This document shows positions 6,198-14,739 of a stretch of 64,000 nucleotides of DNA, piece after piece. The stretch comes from JANRLJ01 sp033762735 (GTDB lineage Bacteria; Chloroflexota; Anaerolineae; Aggregatilineales; Phototrophicaceae): the NCBI GenBank assembly GCA_033762735.1, contig JANRLJ010000207.1, positions 1 through 64,000 of the forward strand. Reading direction: 5' to 3'. Every line of letters begins with the position of its first letter. Position 1 is the stretch's first letter. The notes beneath the pieces were generated by a model. That model had not been told where the DNA came from. It searched no databases and saw only the letters and a program-made list of their open reading frames with translations. The translations under genes were made by a program, and so were the position numbers.

Positions 6198-8822
6198 TTA
6201 GGGCGCGGTAAATCCGTTCGAGACGGCGAAGCCATTTCCGGTGAGACCTCCCGTGCTAAAGCCGCCTGGCCCTGCTGACTGCACTGCAAGGTAGTATGTC
6301 GAACCGGCAGGCAGCGCGGCGGGCAGCGTGATGACACCCTGGCACGTCCCTATGTTCTCACAGCCCAGTGCGGTTGATGAGCGCCATTCATAAAAATAGG
6401 TCTGCGCAGCGTTCGCTGTCCCCAGCCATACGCGATACCAGGTCGCGCCCGCCACGCCTGTAAAGCTGATTGTGACATTCGTACCGTTGGCAGTTGCCGT
6501 AAGGTTAGTCACCAGCGCGGGCGCAGGGAAGTTCAGTGTGAAATTTTCTGGCCCTCCATAGCCGTTGCCAAACGCTCCGCCGGAGCTTGCACCCCCTGCA
6601 CCTTCTGCGTTGACATAAACCGAATAGCTGCCGTTGGTAAAGACGGTGTCAGCTGTGGTCAGGCGGCACGTTTGCAGTGTCGCGCTGCAGGTCAACTGGG
6701 CATCACCTGTTTTATTATGTGTGCGACCATACGCCCACGAATTCGTCGTGTTGTTATAAATGGCGACGGTATGACGGGTGGCGCTGGGATCAGTGTTCCA
6801 TTCAATGGTGGGACGACCCTGATTGATATTGACTTTGATGCCGTTGGGAATGGGCGGACCAGGGTTGAGATCAACGCGGAAAGTGATGCCTGCCCAGCCA
6901 TTGTTGTACGTGCCACCTACGCTCGCGCCACCCGGTCCTGAGGCCAGGATAAAGACGTAGTATTCCGTGTCATCCCGCAGATTGACAGGCGACCGCAGTG
7001 AACAGGTTGTTCCTGCCGCCCCACCGCACGTTTCTACACGGGGATGCACCGCCTGATAGGCCGGGGTTGCGTTGCCTGCGTCGAAATCAGCCTTGACGAC
7101 CACATAAAGGGTAAACGTTGTCGCGTTGGCCGCGTTACCAAACAAGGACCAATTGAAGGTCGGGCGAAGGGTGTTGAGGTTGCTCGCCGGGTTCATCGTC
7201 ACCGGGTCAAGCGGTGGCGCGTTCAGGGTGAGATAGAACGGCCCGCGCCATTCACCGCCGCCTGGCCGAAGCCAGATTTCCCACTGCCCGTTTACCAGGC
7301 GCGCACGCTCATTCGCTGTCGGCTGGGTCGTCGGCTCGAAGACACAGCTAAAGCCGTCGCAGTAATTGGCCGCGCTGATATTCGTACCATAGTAACGCGG
7401 CTGATTATACGGCCCACCGCGCGGGAAGATTGCCATCTCGTAGCCCTCCGCGCCTGTATCCGTCCACTCATAGGTTGGGTTGCCGTAGGGCGTTGTGATG
7501 GTCGAACCGGGAACGGGTTGCAGGAGTGTGAGCGGGCTGACGACATCGTTTTCCAGAATCGTGACGGTATGGGTACTGGCGGCGCCGATCAGCACATTTG
7601 GATTATTGGACACCAGCGTAACCGTGAACGTTTCGGTGCCTTCCACGCGTGTATCGTCAATGATGGGAATGGTCACAAAACACGACCGAATTTCAGGAGC
7701 AAATCCAAAAGGAAAAACTTCCGGTGGCGCAGCGGGAAAGCACTCAAAACTGCTTAGGCCTATATAGTCGGCGGTCAGCCCGCCATTGGTCGCATTTCCC
7801 GTATAACTCAGGGCAGCGGTGATGGGAAAGTTCAGGAAGTAGTCGCGTGCAGGAACAAGATTGGGGTCTGTAATGAGCAGGCTGACAGGGATGTCCAGGC
7901 TACCAACACTTTCCGGCACTGTAACCGCAGCGCTATCAAAGGCCAGTGTAGTCCTTAGATCATCTTCCAGAATGACAACCGTATCGGTGGCATTCAGAAA
8001 TGTGACATTGGGTGCGGTCGTGGAGAAGGTTGCCGTAATGGTTTCATCGGCACCTTCATGAACTGAATCGCTGAGGACGGGCAGATTCAAGCTATAGTTA
8101 TAGGTGCCGGGTGGGAACCCGCCCCCCAAATTCAGGAAGACATCCGCAAATCCGATATAGTCAACGCCGTTCGTGGCTGTTCCACTATAGGCTACGTCTA
8201 ACCGCAGGGGGCTAGGAATAACCGAACCAGCGGGTCCCTGCACCACCACACGCACCTGGATGGGTACGTTGCCCGCCGTATCTTCACTGTCAACAAAATT
8301 CGGCATATTGACCTCAACCGTCGCGCCTGGGTCATTATCGGTGATGGTCATCGTAATCGTTCTCTGGGAACTCACTAATACCCGTGAATTCGATGTGCTT
8401 TGCAGTTGAATGATGATCGTTTCGGGTGTTGGCTCAAAAAGGGTGTCGTTGACGATGATGATGTCGAGATCAAAGCGGCAATCAAAACCCGCGACGTTAG
8501 GGGGGAAAACATTTGTGGCTGGTGCACGGCAGGTAAACGTCGTAGGGGTGTTGGTCGTATAGTCTTCGCCTAATGTCGCTGTCCCAGAAAAGTTCAGACG
8601 CACGTTAAATGAACTCACAGGAAGGAAAAACCCTGTTGTGTCTACCTCAATGTCAAAGGTTTCAAGTCCATCGGTTTCAGTAGCCGTGCGGACGAGGGGC
8701 GGCTCAAAACCAACGGTGGCGAAATCCGCTGCGGAAACCGGGGAGGAACTGCCGATGACAAAAAAGCCAAGTCCGATGAACAGCGCGAAACCGACGATGA
8801 TTGAGACAGTACGTTTGGTCAT
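6198..8822 (-). CDS. Secreted Calx-beta domain protein with C-terminal Ig/Fn3-like repeats
   Basis: The protein has 874 residues. A Sec signal peptide (about 1-31, IIVGFALFIGLGFFVIG, cleavage near VSA-AD) is followed by three Calx-beta domains (about 33-165, 170-290, 292-430). Each carries the family pattern FSGTATLGEDY or YSGTATNGVDY and ends in a Ca-binding TITDND/ILEDD/ILENDV stretch. The C-terminal half (about 435-874) has several beta-sandwich repeats of about 110-130 residues with repeated WY/NP-rich and GPGG-containing loops. No cell-wall anchor or membrane helix is seen at the C-terminus, so the protein is probably released or surface-associated. A role in calcium-dependent adhesion or matrix formation is inferred from the domains only. 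It is monocistronic. Confidence 0.82.
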   Translation of the reverse strand: MTKRTVSIIVGFALFIGLGFFVIGSSSPVSAADFATVGFEPPLVRTATETDGLETFDIEVDTTGFFLPVSSFNVRLNFSGTATLGEDYTTNTPTTFTCRAPATNVFPPNVAGFDCRFDLDIIIVNDTLFEPTPETIIIQLQSTSNSRVLVSSQRTITMTITDNDPGATVEVNMPNFVDSEDTAGNVPIQVRVVVQGPAGSVIPSPLRLDVAYSGTATNGVDYIGFADVFLNLGGGFPPGTYNYSLNLPVLSDSVHEGADETITATFSTTAPNVTFLNATDTVVILEDDLRTTLAFDSAAVTVPESVGSLDIPVSLLITDPNLVPARDYFLNFPITAALSYTGNATNGGLTADYIGLSSFECFPAAPPEVFPFGFAPEIRSCFVTIPIIDDTRVEGTETFTVTLVSNNPNVLIGAASTHTVTILENDVVSPLTLLQPVPGSTITTPYGNPTYEWTDTGAEGYEMAIFPRGGPYNQPRYYGTNISAANYCDGFSCVFEPTTQPTANERARLVNGQWEIWLRPGGGEWRGPFYLTLNAPPLDPVTMNPASNLNTLRPTFNWSLFGNAANATTFTLYVVVKADFDAGNATPAYQAVHPRVETCGGAAGTTCSLRSPVNLRDDTEYYVFILASGPGGASVGGTYNNGWAGITFRVDLNPGPPIPNGIKVNINQGRPTIEWNTDPSATRHTVAIYNNTTNSWAYGRTHNKTGDAQLTCSATLQTCRLTTADTVFTNGSYSVYVNAEGAGGASSGGAFGNGYGGPENFTLNFPAPALVTNLTATANGTNVTISFTGVAGATWYRVWLGTANAAQTYFYEWRSSTALGCENIGTCQGVITLPAALPAGSTYYLAVQSAGPGGFSTGGLTGNGFAVSNGFTAP

Positions 8823-9067
8823 GATGGTCTCACTTTAAGTCTTTGATGGACGATACTCTGCGTTTGCGCGTTTCTTTAGAATATATTGCTATAAAAAAAG
8901 CAATACATAAGGCATTCAGGCAAAAGCCAAAGCTGACAATTCGTGGTGTTATAAGAATTCTGTAATTCAACTCTATACGTCATCATATAATTATGTGATT
9001 CGTAAAGCAATCAGACGTTTAGATTTTCATACGAATCCTGACCAACCTGTTACCTTGTGGAGGCGAG
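8823..9067. other. AT-rich intergenic region, no gene seen
   Basis: It lies between the Calx-beta gene start and the end of the next minus-strand gene. It is markedly A+T-rich compared with its surroundings and contains ATTGCTATAAAAAAAGCAAT, a small hairpin at about 8887-8906. The Calx-beta promoter should lie here, but no box matches the consensus well. Confidence 0.5.
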
Positions 9068-9098
9068 AAAAAAGGCGCTGTAGACTGCGCCCTTTTTG
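9068..9098. terminator. Bidirectional rho-independent terminator
   Basis: AAAAAAGGCGC and GCGCC-CTTTTT flank an 8-base loop, which gives a GC stem with a T-run on either strand. It serves the minus-strand membrane-protein gene ending at 9160. Confidence 0.85.
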
Positions 9099-9159
9099 CT
9101 CTGATTTTAGAGGCCGTTGAAATTAAGCGTGGTCGTGCTTTTGAGCTGGGACATGCTGG

Positions 9160-9903
9160 TCAGGATTGGCTTGCGAACGATGTAAGTCCTGTTGCATTTT
9201 CCGGCCATTCCATCCCTGCCAGTTCTTCATCGGTGTAGAGTTCACCGTCCGGGCCAATAGTTCCCTTTTCAATCGGGACGTTCTGCGCCTGATACACTTT
9301 TTCGGCCTCGTCGCGCTCGTCCTGTAACATGCTGACAAAAATGGTTCCGCTGATGCAGGCGGCGATCAATGCAAAAAAGAAAACCACAAGGGGGTCAGGA
9401 CTTCCCCAGGGAAGCGCCGTAGTGAAGCATGAACCACTCAGGACGCCAAAAATCACCGCGTTACCGAGCCAGCTTGAAAGCAGCGCCACGTCTTCGCCGC
9501 AGGTTCGCATCAGGCCAATGGTCAGAATGGTCATCAGCGACAGCGCCAGCAGACCAGAGAAAAACAGGGGCATCATCCCACTGTAAACGAGGGCGAACGT
9601 CAGCGTCCATCCCACCGTCAGCGTAAGGCTGCGCCAGCGAGGATAACGCTGATGCGGTGGAGACATGATCCACAGGCTGAACGGCAGCGCGCCACCGCCG
9701 ATAAACCCGGTAAACGCGCCCATGAGAAAACGAGTGAAAACGGACAGCGCTGCAAAAACATCATCATTTGCGTATACAGCGTTGTAGACCGATGTAAGCA
9801 CCACCGTTCCGCCGACGATCTGTGCCAGCAGCGCCAGCGTTCGCGGCGAAAGGCGGGAGAGCAGCGCGTGATGTTTGCGCTTGTGTATGGTTGTGTTCGT
9901 CAT
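9160..9903 (-). CDS. Multi-pass membrane protein of unknown function
   Basis: The protein has 247 residues. After a basic N-terminus (HKRKHHALLSRLS) there are about six hydrophobic segments (roughly 26-46, 55-80, 92-112, 114-133, 147-165, 170-190). A hydrophilic, acidic C-terminal tail follows (QDERDEAEKVYQAQNVPIEKG, then GPDGELYTDEELAGMEWPE). The tail resembles the short SHOCT-like or zinc-free cytosolic tails found in other small membrane proteins here, but no family was recognised. The gene is transcribed alone on the minus strand, divergent from the receptor gene at 10029, and ends in a good terminator. Confidence 0.7.
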   Translation of the reverse strand: MTNTTIHKRKHHALLSRLSPRTLALLAQIVGGTVVLTSVYNAVYANDDVFAALSVFTRFLMGAFTGFIGGGALPFSLWIMSPPHQRYPRWRSLTLTVGWTLTFALVYSGMMPLFFSGLLALSLMTILTIGLMRTCGEDVALLSSWLGNAVIFGVLSGSCFTTALPWGSPDPLVVFFFALIAACISGTIFVSMLQDERDEAEKVYQAQNVPIEKGTIGPDGELYTDEELAGMEWPENATGLTSFASQS

Positions 9904-10028
9904 CGCAGGACAGTTCTCTACTTTTGTCTAAGTATATGCTGAGTGCTTCCTGCCTGTCTGTACGCCCGCCCTGCGCTGATGTAGACTCGTCGGTCATTGA
10001 CTAAAATCCCTGAAGAAATGTCGAGTCC

Positions 10029-11744
10029 ATGCCACAGATTGCCCTCCTCCCTACTCCCCAGGCCGAACCCATCGTCGAGCAGATGCGCGACCGTTTGAAC
10101 ACGATTCCGGGTGTCGTCGCGCAGCGCGTCACGCAGCCGGAAGACGTGCTTGAAGCGGATTCCCTGCTGATCGTACTGGGCGCAGATGGCGTGAGCGGTC
10201 TGCTGGAAGATTCTGTGCGTGTCGATTCGGCGGAAACTGGGCTGATTCGCGGCGATCTGCTGGTGCTGGTCGTGCTGGTGGATGGCGCGTCCATCCCGCC
10301 CGTAACGGCGCTGCCCGAAGGTCTGCGAGCGCTGGCCTATACCGGGCGGATGCCGCTCAACAGCGACACCTTGGAGCGTGACCTGGGCGCGATTTACGGG
10401 CAGGTGCGCGAGGTGCTGGATCAGGTCGGCGCGGGCGGTTTCAATGCGCAGGTCGCCCCGGCGGCTGTCCCCCCCCGTCCCGCTCCCCAGCGGCGCGGCA
10501 CTCCGGTAAACCTGCTTCTGATTGGCTTCATCTTCCTGGGTGCGCTGCTGATTCTGGTTCTGGGGCAGTTCAACCAGCGCAACGAAAACGACGAAACCGC
10601 GCTGACAGCGGAAGTGACCGCGCCCGCTAACCAGCGCGCTGCCAGCCTGGCCGATGCCGCGCCGGGTGGCGTGATCCAGATTGGCCTTGCGGCGGATTTC
10701 AGCGACAATGCCGCCAATGGGGAGGCGATGCTGCGCGGGGCGGAACTGGCCTTGCAGGATCGCCCGACGCTGACCATCAACAACCGCACCTATACGCTCG
10801 ATCTGCTGGCACAGGACGCAGGCTGCTCAGCCTTTGATGGCTTGCAGGCGGCGGAAACCTTCACCAGCGATAACACGATTGCCGGGGTGATCGGCCATCA
10901 GTGCAGCCCAAGCTGTTCCGCTGCCGCGCCCGTTTATGAACGCGCCAGCCTGACGACCATCAGCCCGGCCTGTGAAGACCCGGCACTGACCAACGGCCAG
11001 TACAGCACCTTCAACCGCGTTGCGCCTTCCGGCACGGCAGCGGCAGGCGGCGCGGCACGTTATGCGCGGGAGACGCTTAACGCGGAACGGGCGGCGGTGG
11101 TCTATGATGAGCTGCTGTTCGGCGGTGAACTGGCAGGTGACTTCGCCGCCGAATTCAGTGCGGAGGGCGGGACAGTCGCGCCGTTTACGGGCATCGTCTC
11201 CAGCACGGCGGATTTCGCAGCGCTGGCAGACCAAATCCGAGAGGCGGATCCGCAGGTTTTGTACGTCGCAGGACGACCGGAAACCGCCGCGACTCTGCGG
11301 GCTGAATTCCCCGATCTGCCCTTTCTGTATGGGGGCGGTGGGCCGGGGCGCGATGATGTGACCGCCTTCACCGATACAGCAGGCGAGAATGCCGAAGGGG
11401 TGCTGGTCTTCGCCGCGCTGCCGACAGACACCGAAGCGATACAGCGGTTGACAGACCGCTATGCCAGCGTCTACGAAGGCGAACCGGCTTCACCTGTGTT
11501 CGCTTATGCCTATGACGCGACCAACGTCCTGCTGGACGCGATTGAATCCACCGGGCGGGTTGACCCGAACGGTCTGCTGCGGCTGGATCGCCAGTTCATC
11601 ATCAACGCGGTGCGGGGCTATCGGGGCGAGGGCGTGACGGGCGCGATTCAGTGCAGCGAAAGTGGCGATTGTGGAACGGTGCGGGTCAGTGTGCGCGAAA
11701 TTCAGAACGGCGCGGCGGTGGAAATTGCGGTGGTCGAACCGTAA
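10029..11744 (+). CDS. TIR-like domain / single TM helix / periplasmic ligand-binding domain receptor
   Basis: The 571-residue protein has no N-terminal signal peptide. Residues 1-140 look like the second half of a TIR-like domain: EADSLLIVLGADGVSG, GDLLVLVVLVDGASIP, LPEGLRALAYTGRMPLNSD, then a helix. A Pro-rich linker follows, and one membrane helix at about 160-180 (VNLLLIGFIFLGALLILVLG). Residues about 215-571 form a Leu/Ile/Val-type periplasmic-binding fold (Peripla_BP_6): GVIQIGLAADFSDNAANGEA, a helix, VIGHQCSPSCSAAAPVYE, FNRVAPSG, AFAYAYDATNVLLDAI. The topology would put the TIR-like part in the cytoplasm and the ligand-binding part outside. No catalytic TIR glutamate could be assigned, and no ABC permease genes are nearby. 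It is probably a sensor rather than a transport component; this is inference. Confidence 0.75.
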   Translation: MPQIALLPTPQAEPIVEQMRDRLNTIPGVVAQRVTQPEDVLEADSLLIVLGADGVSGLLEDSVRVDSAETGLIRGDLLVLVVLVDGASIPPVTALPEGLRALAYTGRMPLNSDTLERDLGAIYGQVREVLDQVGAGGFNAQVAPAAVPPRPAPQRRGTPVNLLLIGFIFLGALLILVLGQFNQRNENDETALTAEVTAPANQRAASLADAAPGGVIQIGLAADFSDNAANGEAMLRGAELALQDRPTLTINNRTYTLDLLAQDAGCSAFDGLQAAETFTSDNTIAGVIGHQCSPSCSAAAPVYERASLTTISPACEDPALTNGQYSTFNRVAPSGTAAAGGAARYARETLNAERAAVVYDELLFGGELAGDFAAEFSAEGGTVAPFTGIVSSTADFAALADQIREADPQVLYVAGRPETAATLRAEFPDLPFLYGGGGPGRDDVTAFTDTAGENAEGVLVFAALPTDTEAIQRLTDRYASVYEGEPASPVFAYAYDATNVLLDAIESTGRVDPNGLLRLDRQFIINAVRGYRGEGVTGAIQCSESGDCGTVRVSVREIQNGAAVEIAVVEP

Positions 11745-11781
11745 TGTTTTGAACCGCCAAGTCGCCAAGAGCGCCAGGAAA

Positions 11782-11808
11782 TGAGGGCGTGAACCGCTCA
11801 CGCCCTCA
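11782..11808. terminator. Perfect hairpin between convergent genes
   Basis: TGAGGGCGTGA pairs perfectly with TCACGCCCTCA across a 5-base loop. It lies between the receptor gene and the oppositely oriented solute-binding gene. There is no T-run. It is preceded by GCCAAG-type repeats (11755-11780). Confidence 0.65.
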
Positions 11809-11814
11809 CTCGGG

Positions 11815-14490
11815 TTATTGGCCTGTGTTGAAGCGCGAGGCCAGGGTCGGGTCTACAGCGACTGCACAGTCGGTGAACTGCTCGAAGTAGTCCTGCGACT
11901 CCTCCGGCGACAGTTGCATCAGTTCGCTCATTGGGCGGACTTCAATCGTAGTGGAGCAGGCGCGATATTCCTCAATCATGATTTCGGCATCGGCCAGCGC
12001 GGTTTCCAGTGGCATGTCCTCCAGCACGTAGTTATCGAAGGCGCGGTTAATCCAGGTCTGCTCCAGCCACGTGCCGGGACTCGTACTCCCGCCGAAGTCA
12101 TAAAGCGGGACAATGACCGCGTCCGGTGCATCGATCATCGTGCCGATCTGCTGGAACAGCGCAACCGCATCCTCGCCCATCGCCGCAGCAAAGACCGGGT
12201 CGGTCAGCAGCGAACGGCGGGCGGGCATCCCCAGCAGCAGATCAGGCCGCTGCGCTACCACACTGATCCAGCGGTAGCAGGCGTCGGGGATGGGCGTACT
12301 GGCATTGATGTAAAGGCCGCCGCTGTTATAAGCGACCGGCGTGTTTTGTGTACCACGCGGGAAGGTCGCCAGCCGATAGGGATTGGGGTTGTTGGAATCG
12401 TTACGGTTGGTGAAGCGCCAGCTTGCGCCGTTAAGCGACTCGGAGATCAGCGGCGGTTCTTCCCCGCCCCCACCCATAAATCCGCCGTCGCTGTCCAGTT
12501 CGTTGTATTCGATCACCCCGCTGCGGGCCAGATCAAGCACCTGGCGAATCGCGTCCAGGTTCACCGGATCATCAAAGCGGTAGGTGGGCGGATTGGTGGA
12601 ATAGTCGTAGGGATTGCCCCCAAACGCGGCAATCAGCAGGTTCAGGTGGCCTGCGCCGAAGGTCTGTGTGCGGAAAACCGCGTCATCCGGGTCTTCCTGG
12701 GTCGCTTGCAGCATGTTCAGCGCAGTGACGAACTGGTCAATCGTCCAGTTGCCCGGTTCGGGCAGCCCGGCCTGCGCGAATGCCTCAGGATTGTACCAGA
12801 TCACCTCCGGCTGAATCGTGACCGGATAGGCATAGGTGCGCCCGTCGCGCTGGACCTGTTCCAGCGTCGTGCCGAAAAAGTCATTCGGGTCGAAGTTCGG
12901 GTCGGCATCCAGGAAGGGATCGAGCGGGAGCAGCGTCGTCAGATCGGCAGAAGGGACATAATTGCCATTGAGGTAGTAGCAGTCGGCGGATTGCAAATCC
13001 TGGGTGCTGCCGAAGTTGCTGTTCAGGTTGATGTTGCCCACCTGCGGGTCTGCCGCGACAAATTCCGCTACCAGCGCTTCCCATTCCTCGCGGTTGGGCA
13101 GCGGCGAAATCCATACATTCAGGCCAAAGTTCAGCACCACCTCGCCCGCGTTCAGCACCGGGGTCGGCACGGGCGTCATCACCTGCACAACCGTCGTTTC
13201 GCGGCGGGCCTGCGCGGCGGCGAGGGCGTCCAGCACCATCTGCTGTGATTCGGGTAATGCCGTCGCCCAATCGATGGTCTGCGGCTGATTCGGGTCGGTG
13301 GTCGGTTCGCCCTCACCGGGATAGACGCCTGCGTAAATCCAGTCACCGAACAGAATTTCGGAATAGGGCAGGCCGTTTTCCAGCGCGGCATCCACGATGG
13401 CCTGATCCTCTGCTGGAATTTGAGTGCGATTAAAGTTCTCTGCTTCATAATCCTGGAGGCTGCGGCGGGCGGTCGAATCGCCGAAGAAGCGCAGGGCGAT
13501 CTCCCCATTGGACGTGACGAACTTCGCCAGCTCATAAGCGAGTTCGGGGTAGGCTGTCCCACCACTCACAGCGAAGCCTTCGGCATAAACAGCGGTTGTC
13601 CCACCGGGCAGCGGTGCGGCACGCCACACGTCCTGCTGGTCTGGGTTGGAGAGCGCCCAGGTACGGTCGAGCCGCAGGGGAACTGCGCCGTAATCGAACT
13701 CACCGGGCGTGTTGATGACTTCTTCCTCCATCAACGCCTGCCACTCGGTCATAAATGCGGTGAGTTCGGGCGTATCGAGGCGTGGGGTGAAGGGCACGGT
13801 CGAGTCGTCGTAAAGGCGCTGCCCACTGAAAACCCGGTACATCAGCCCCAGGTTATAGGCAATCGCGCCGGGGATTTCCACCTCGCCATCGTCCCCGACC
13901 GTCGCCAGCGCACGAGCAGCGGTGGCAAAGTCGGTCAGCGTCCAGTTGTCGTTGGGATAGGGCAGCCCGGCTTCGTCAAAGGCCTGCGCATTGTAGATGA
14001 ACAGTTCAGCAGAAGCGCTTACTGGGAGCGCCCACAGGCCGCCATCCCAGCGGAAGCTGTCCAGCGCTGCCGGGAGGAAGTCCTCGATGTTCAGATCGGG
14101 GTCGCCTTCCGCCAGCGGGCGCAGATCAAGATACAGCCCGGCGCGGGTTTCCAGCGGCGTAAAGTTCCACTGGCTCACCGTCAGTACATCGGCCAGCGCA
14201 GCGCGTTCGGCGGCGGCGTTGAGGGTGTTATCCAGTTCGGTGAATGGGGAAAAGTATTCGTTCTGCTGTGGCTCGAAGACGCGCACCACCTTCACACCAG
14301 GATGCGCCGCTTCAAATTCGTCAAACAGGTCATCGTTGAAGACATCCTGCATCCATTCCTGCGTGAGGATGGTCAGCACGATTTCTTCCTGGCCTCGCAC
14401 TGGCAACAGCAGCGGGGACAGCACTACAGGCGTGAGAAAGATTCCAAGCAGCAGGAGCGCGGGCAGCAGCAGTTTTTTCAGACCAGACAT
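11815..14490 (-). CDS. Double extracellular solute-binding protein (two family 1 domains in one chain), copy A
   Basis: The protein has 891 residues from the ATG at 14490. An AGGAAAGGA site about 6 bases upstream and the signal peptide MSGLKKLLLPALLLLGIF support this start over the longer frame. Two complete sugar-type binding domains follow in tandem. Domain 1 (about 35-455) opens VLTILTQEWMQDVF, domain 2 (about 470-880) opens VVLNFGLNVWISPLPN, and an Ala-rich linker with VMTPVPTPVL joins them. Each carries the hinge pattern W-x-LP-x-S/Y and the R-x-A-F-x-x-Y near the end. The family binds sugars or other solutes for ABC importers. Here no permease or ATPase gene is adjacent and no lipobox cysteine is obvious. 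The homologue at 20276 has exactly the same length. Confidence 0.85.
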   Translation of the reverse strand: MSGLKKLLLPALLLLGIFLTPVVLSPLLLPVRGQEEIVLTILTQEWMQDVFNDDLFDEFEAAHPGVKVVRVFEPQQNEYFSPFTELDNTLNAAAERAALADVLTVSQWNFTPLETRAGLYLDLRPLAEGDPDLNIEDFLPAALDSFRWDGGLWALPVSASAELFIYNAQAFDEAGLPYPNDNWTLTDFATAARALATVGDDGEVEIPGAIAYNLGLMYRVFSGQRLYDDSTVPFTPRLDTPELTAFMTEWQALMEEEVINTPGEFDYGAVPLRLDRTWALSNPDQQDVWRAAPLPGGTTAVYAEGFAVSGGTAYPELAYELAKFVTSNGEIALRFFGDSTARRSLQDYEAENFNRTQIPAEDQAIVDAALENGLPYSEILFGDWIYAGVYPGEGEPTTDPNQPQTIDWATALPESQQMVLDALAAAQARRETTVVQVMTPVPTPVLNAGEVVLNFGLNVWISPLPNREEWEALVAEFVAADPQVGNINLNSNFGSTQDLQSADCYYLNGNYVPSADLTTLLPLDPFLDADPNFDPNDFFGTTLEQVQRDGRTYAYPVTIQPEVIWYNPEAFAQAGLPEPGNWTIDQFVTALNMLQATQEDPDDAVFRTQTFGAGHLNLLIAAFGGNPYDYSTNPPTYRFDDPVNLDAIRQVLDLARSGVIEYNELDSDGGFMGGGGEEPPLISESLNGASWRFTNRNDSNNPNPYRLATFPRGTQNTPVAYNSGGLYINASTPIPDACYRWISVVAQRPDLLLGMPARRSLLTDPVFAAAMGEDAVALFQQIGTMIDAPDAVIVPLYDFGGSTSPGTWLEQTWINRAFDNYVLEDMPLETALADAEIMIEEYRACSTTIEVRPMSELMQLSPEESQDYFEQFTDCAVAVDPTLASRFNTGQ

Positions 14491-14673
14491 ACGTTTCCTT
14501 TCCTGTTTGCCAACGGAGACGGATTCTGCACAGCGGGGGTAAACGAGCGCAGTCGTACAGAAAGGCGGGACGATCACGATCCGCCTTCCAACATAATGGA
14601 CGACGCCCGCCTGTGTCCAGTTCCAACCCTGTAATGTACGTAGAATTTCTGGAAACGATGCAAATCAAACACG

Positions 14674-14708
14674 ACAGCGGGAGTCCTCCCCTTTCGGACT
14701 CCCGCTGT
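14674..14708. terminator. 13-bp hairpin between two minus-strand genes
   Basis: ACAGCGGGAGTCC pairs perfectly with GGACTCCCGCTGT across 9 bases. The T-run lies on the wrong side for the minus strand, so it is either a rho-independent terminator for plus-strand readthrough or a structural element. It sits between the deacetylase stop and the solute-binding gene start. Confidence 0.55.
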
Positions 14709-14739
14709 TAAAAAGAATGCTGGTGCGGCTGTGACCGGC

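Noticed and set aside
9123..9338. Alternative C-terminus in another frame for the membrane protein ending at 9160
   Set aside because: The in-frame stop at 9160 gives a plausible acidic tail. The other frame has no signature that would indicate a frameshift.
14490..14577. Longer N-terminus (29 extra residues) for the first double solute-binding protein
   Set aside because: It would put the signal peptide inside the chain. The ATG at 14490 has a strong ribosome site.
13420..14634. A 404-residue open frame opposite to the first double solute-binding gene
   Set aside because: It is an antisense shadow in G+C-rich DNA, with no recognisable domain, and it overlaps a gene with a clear signal peptide and binding domains.
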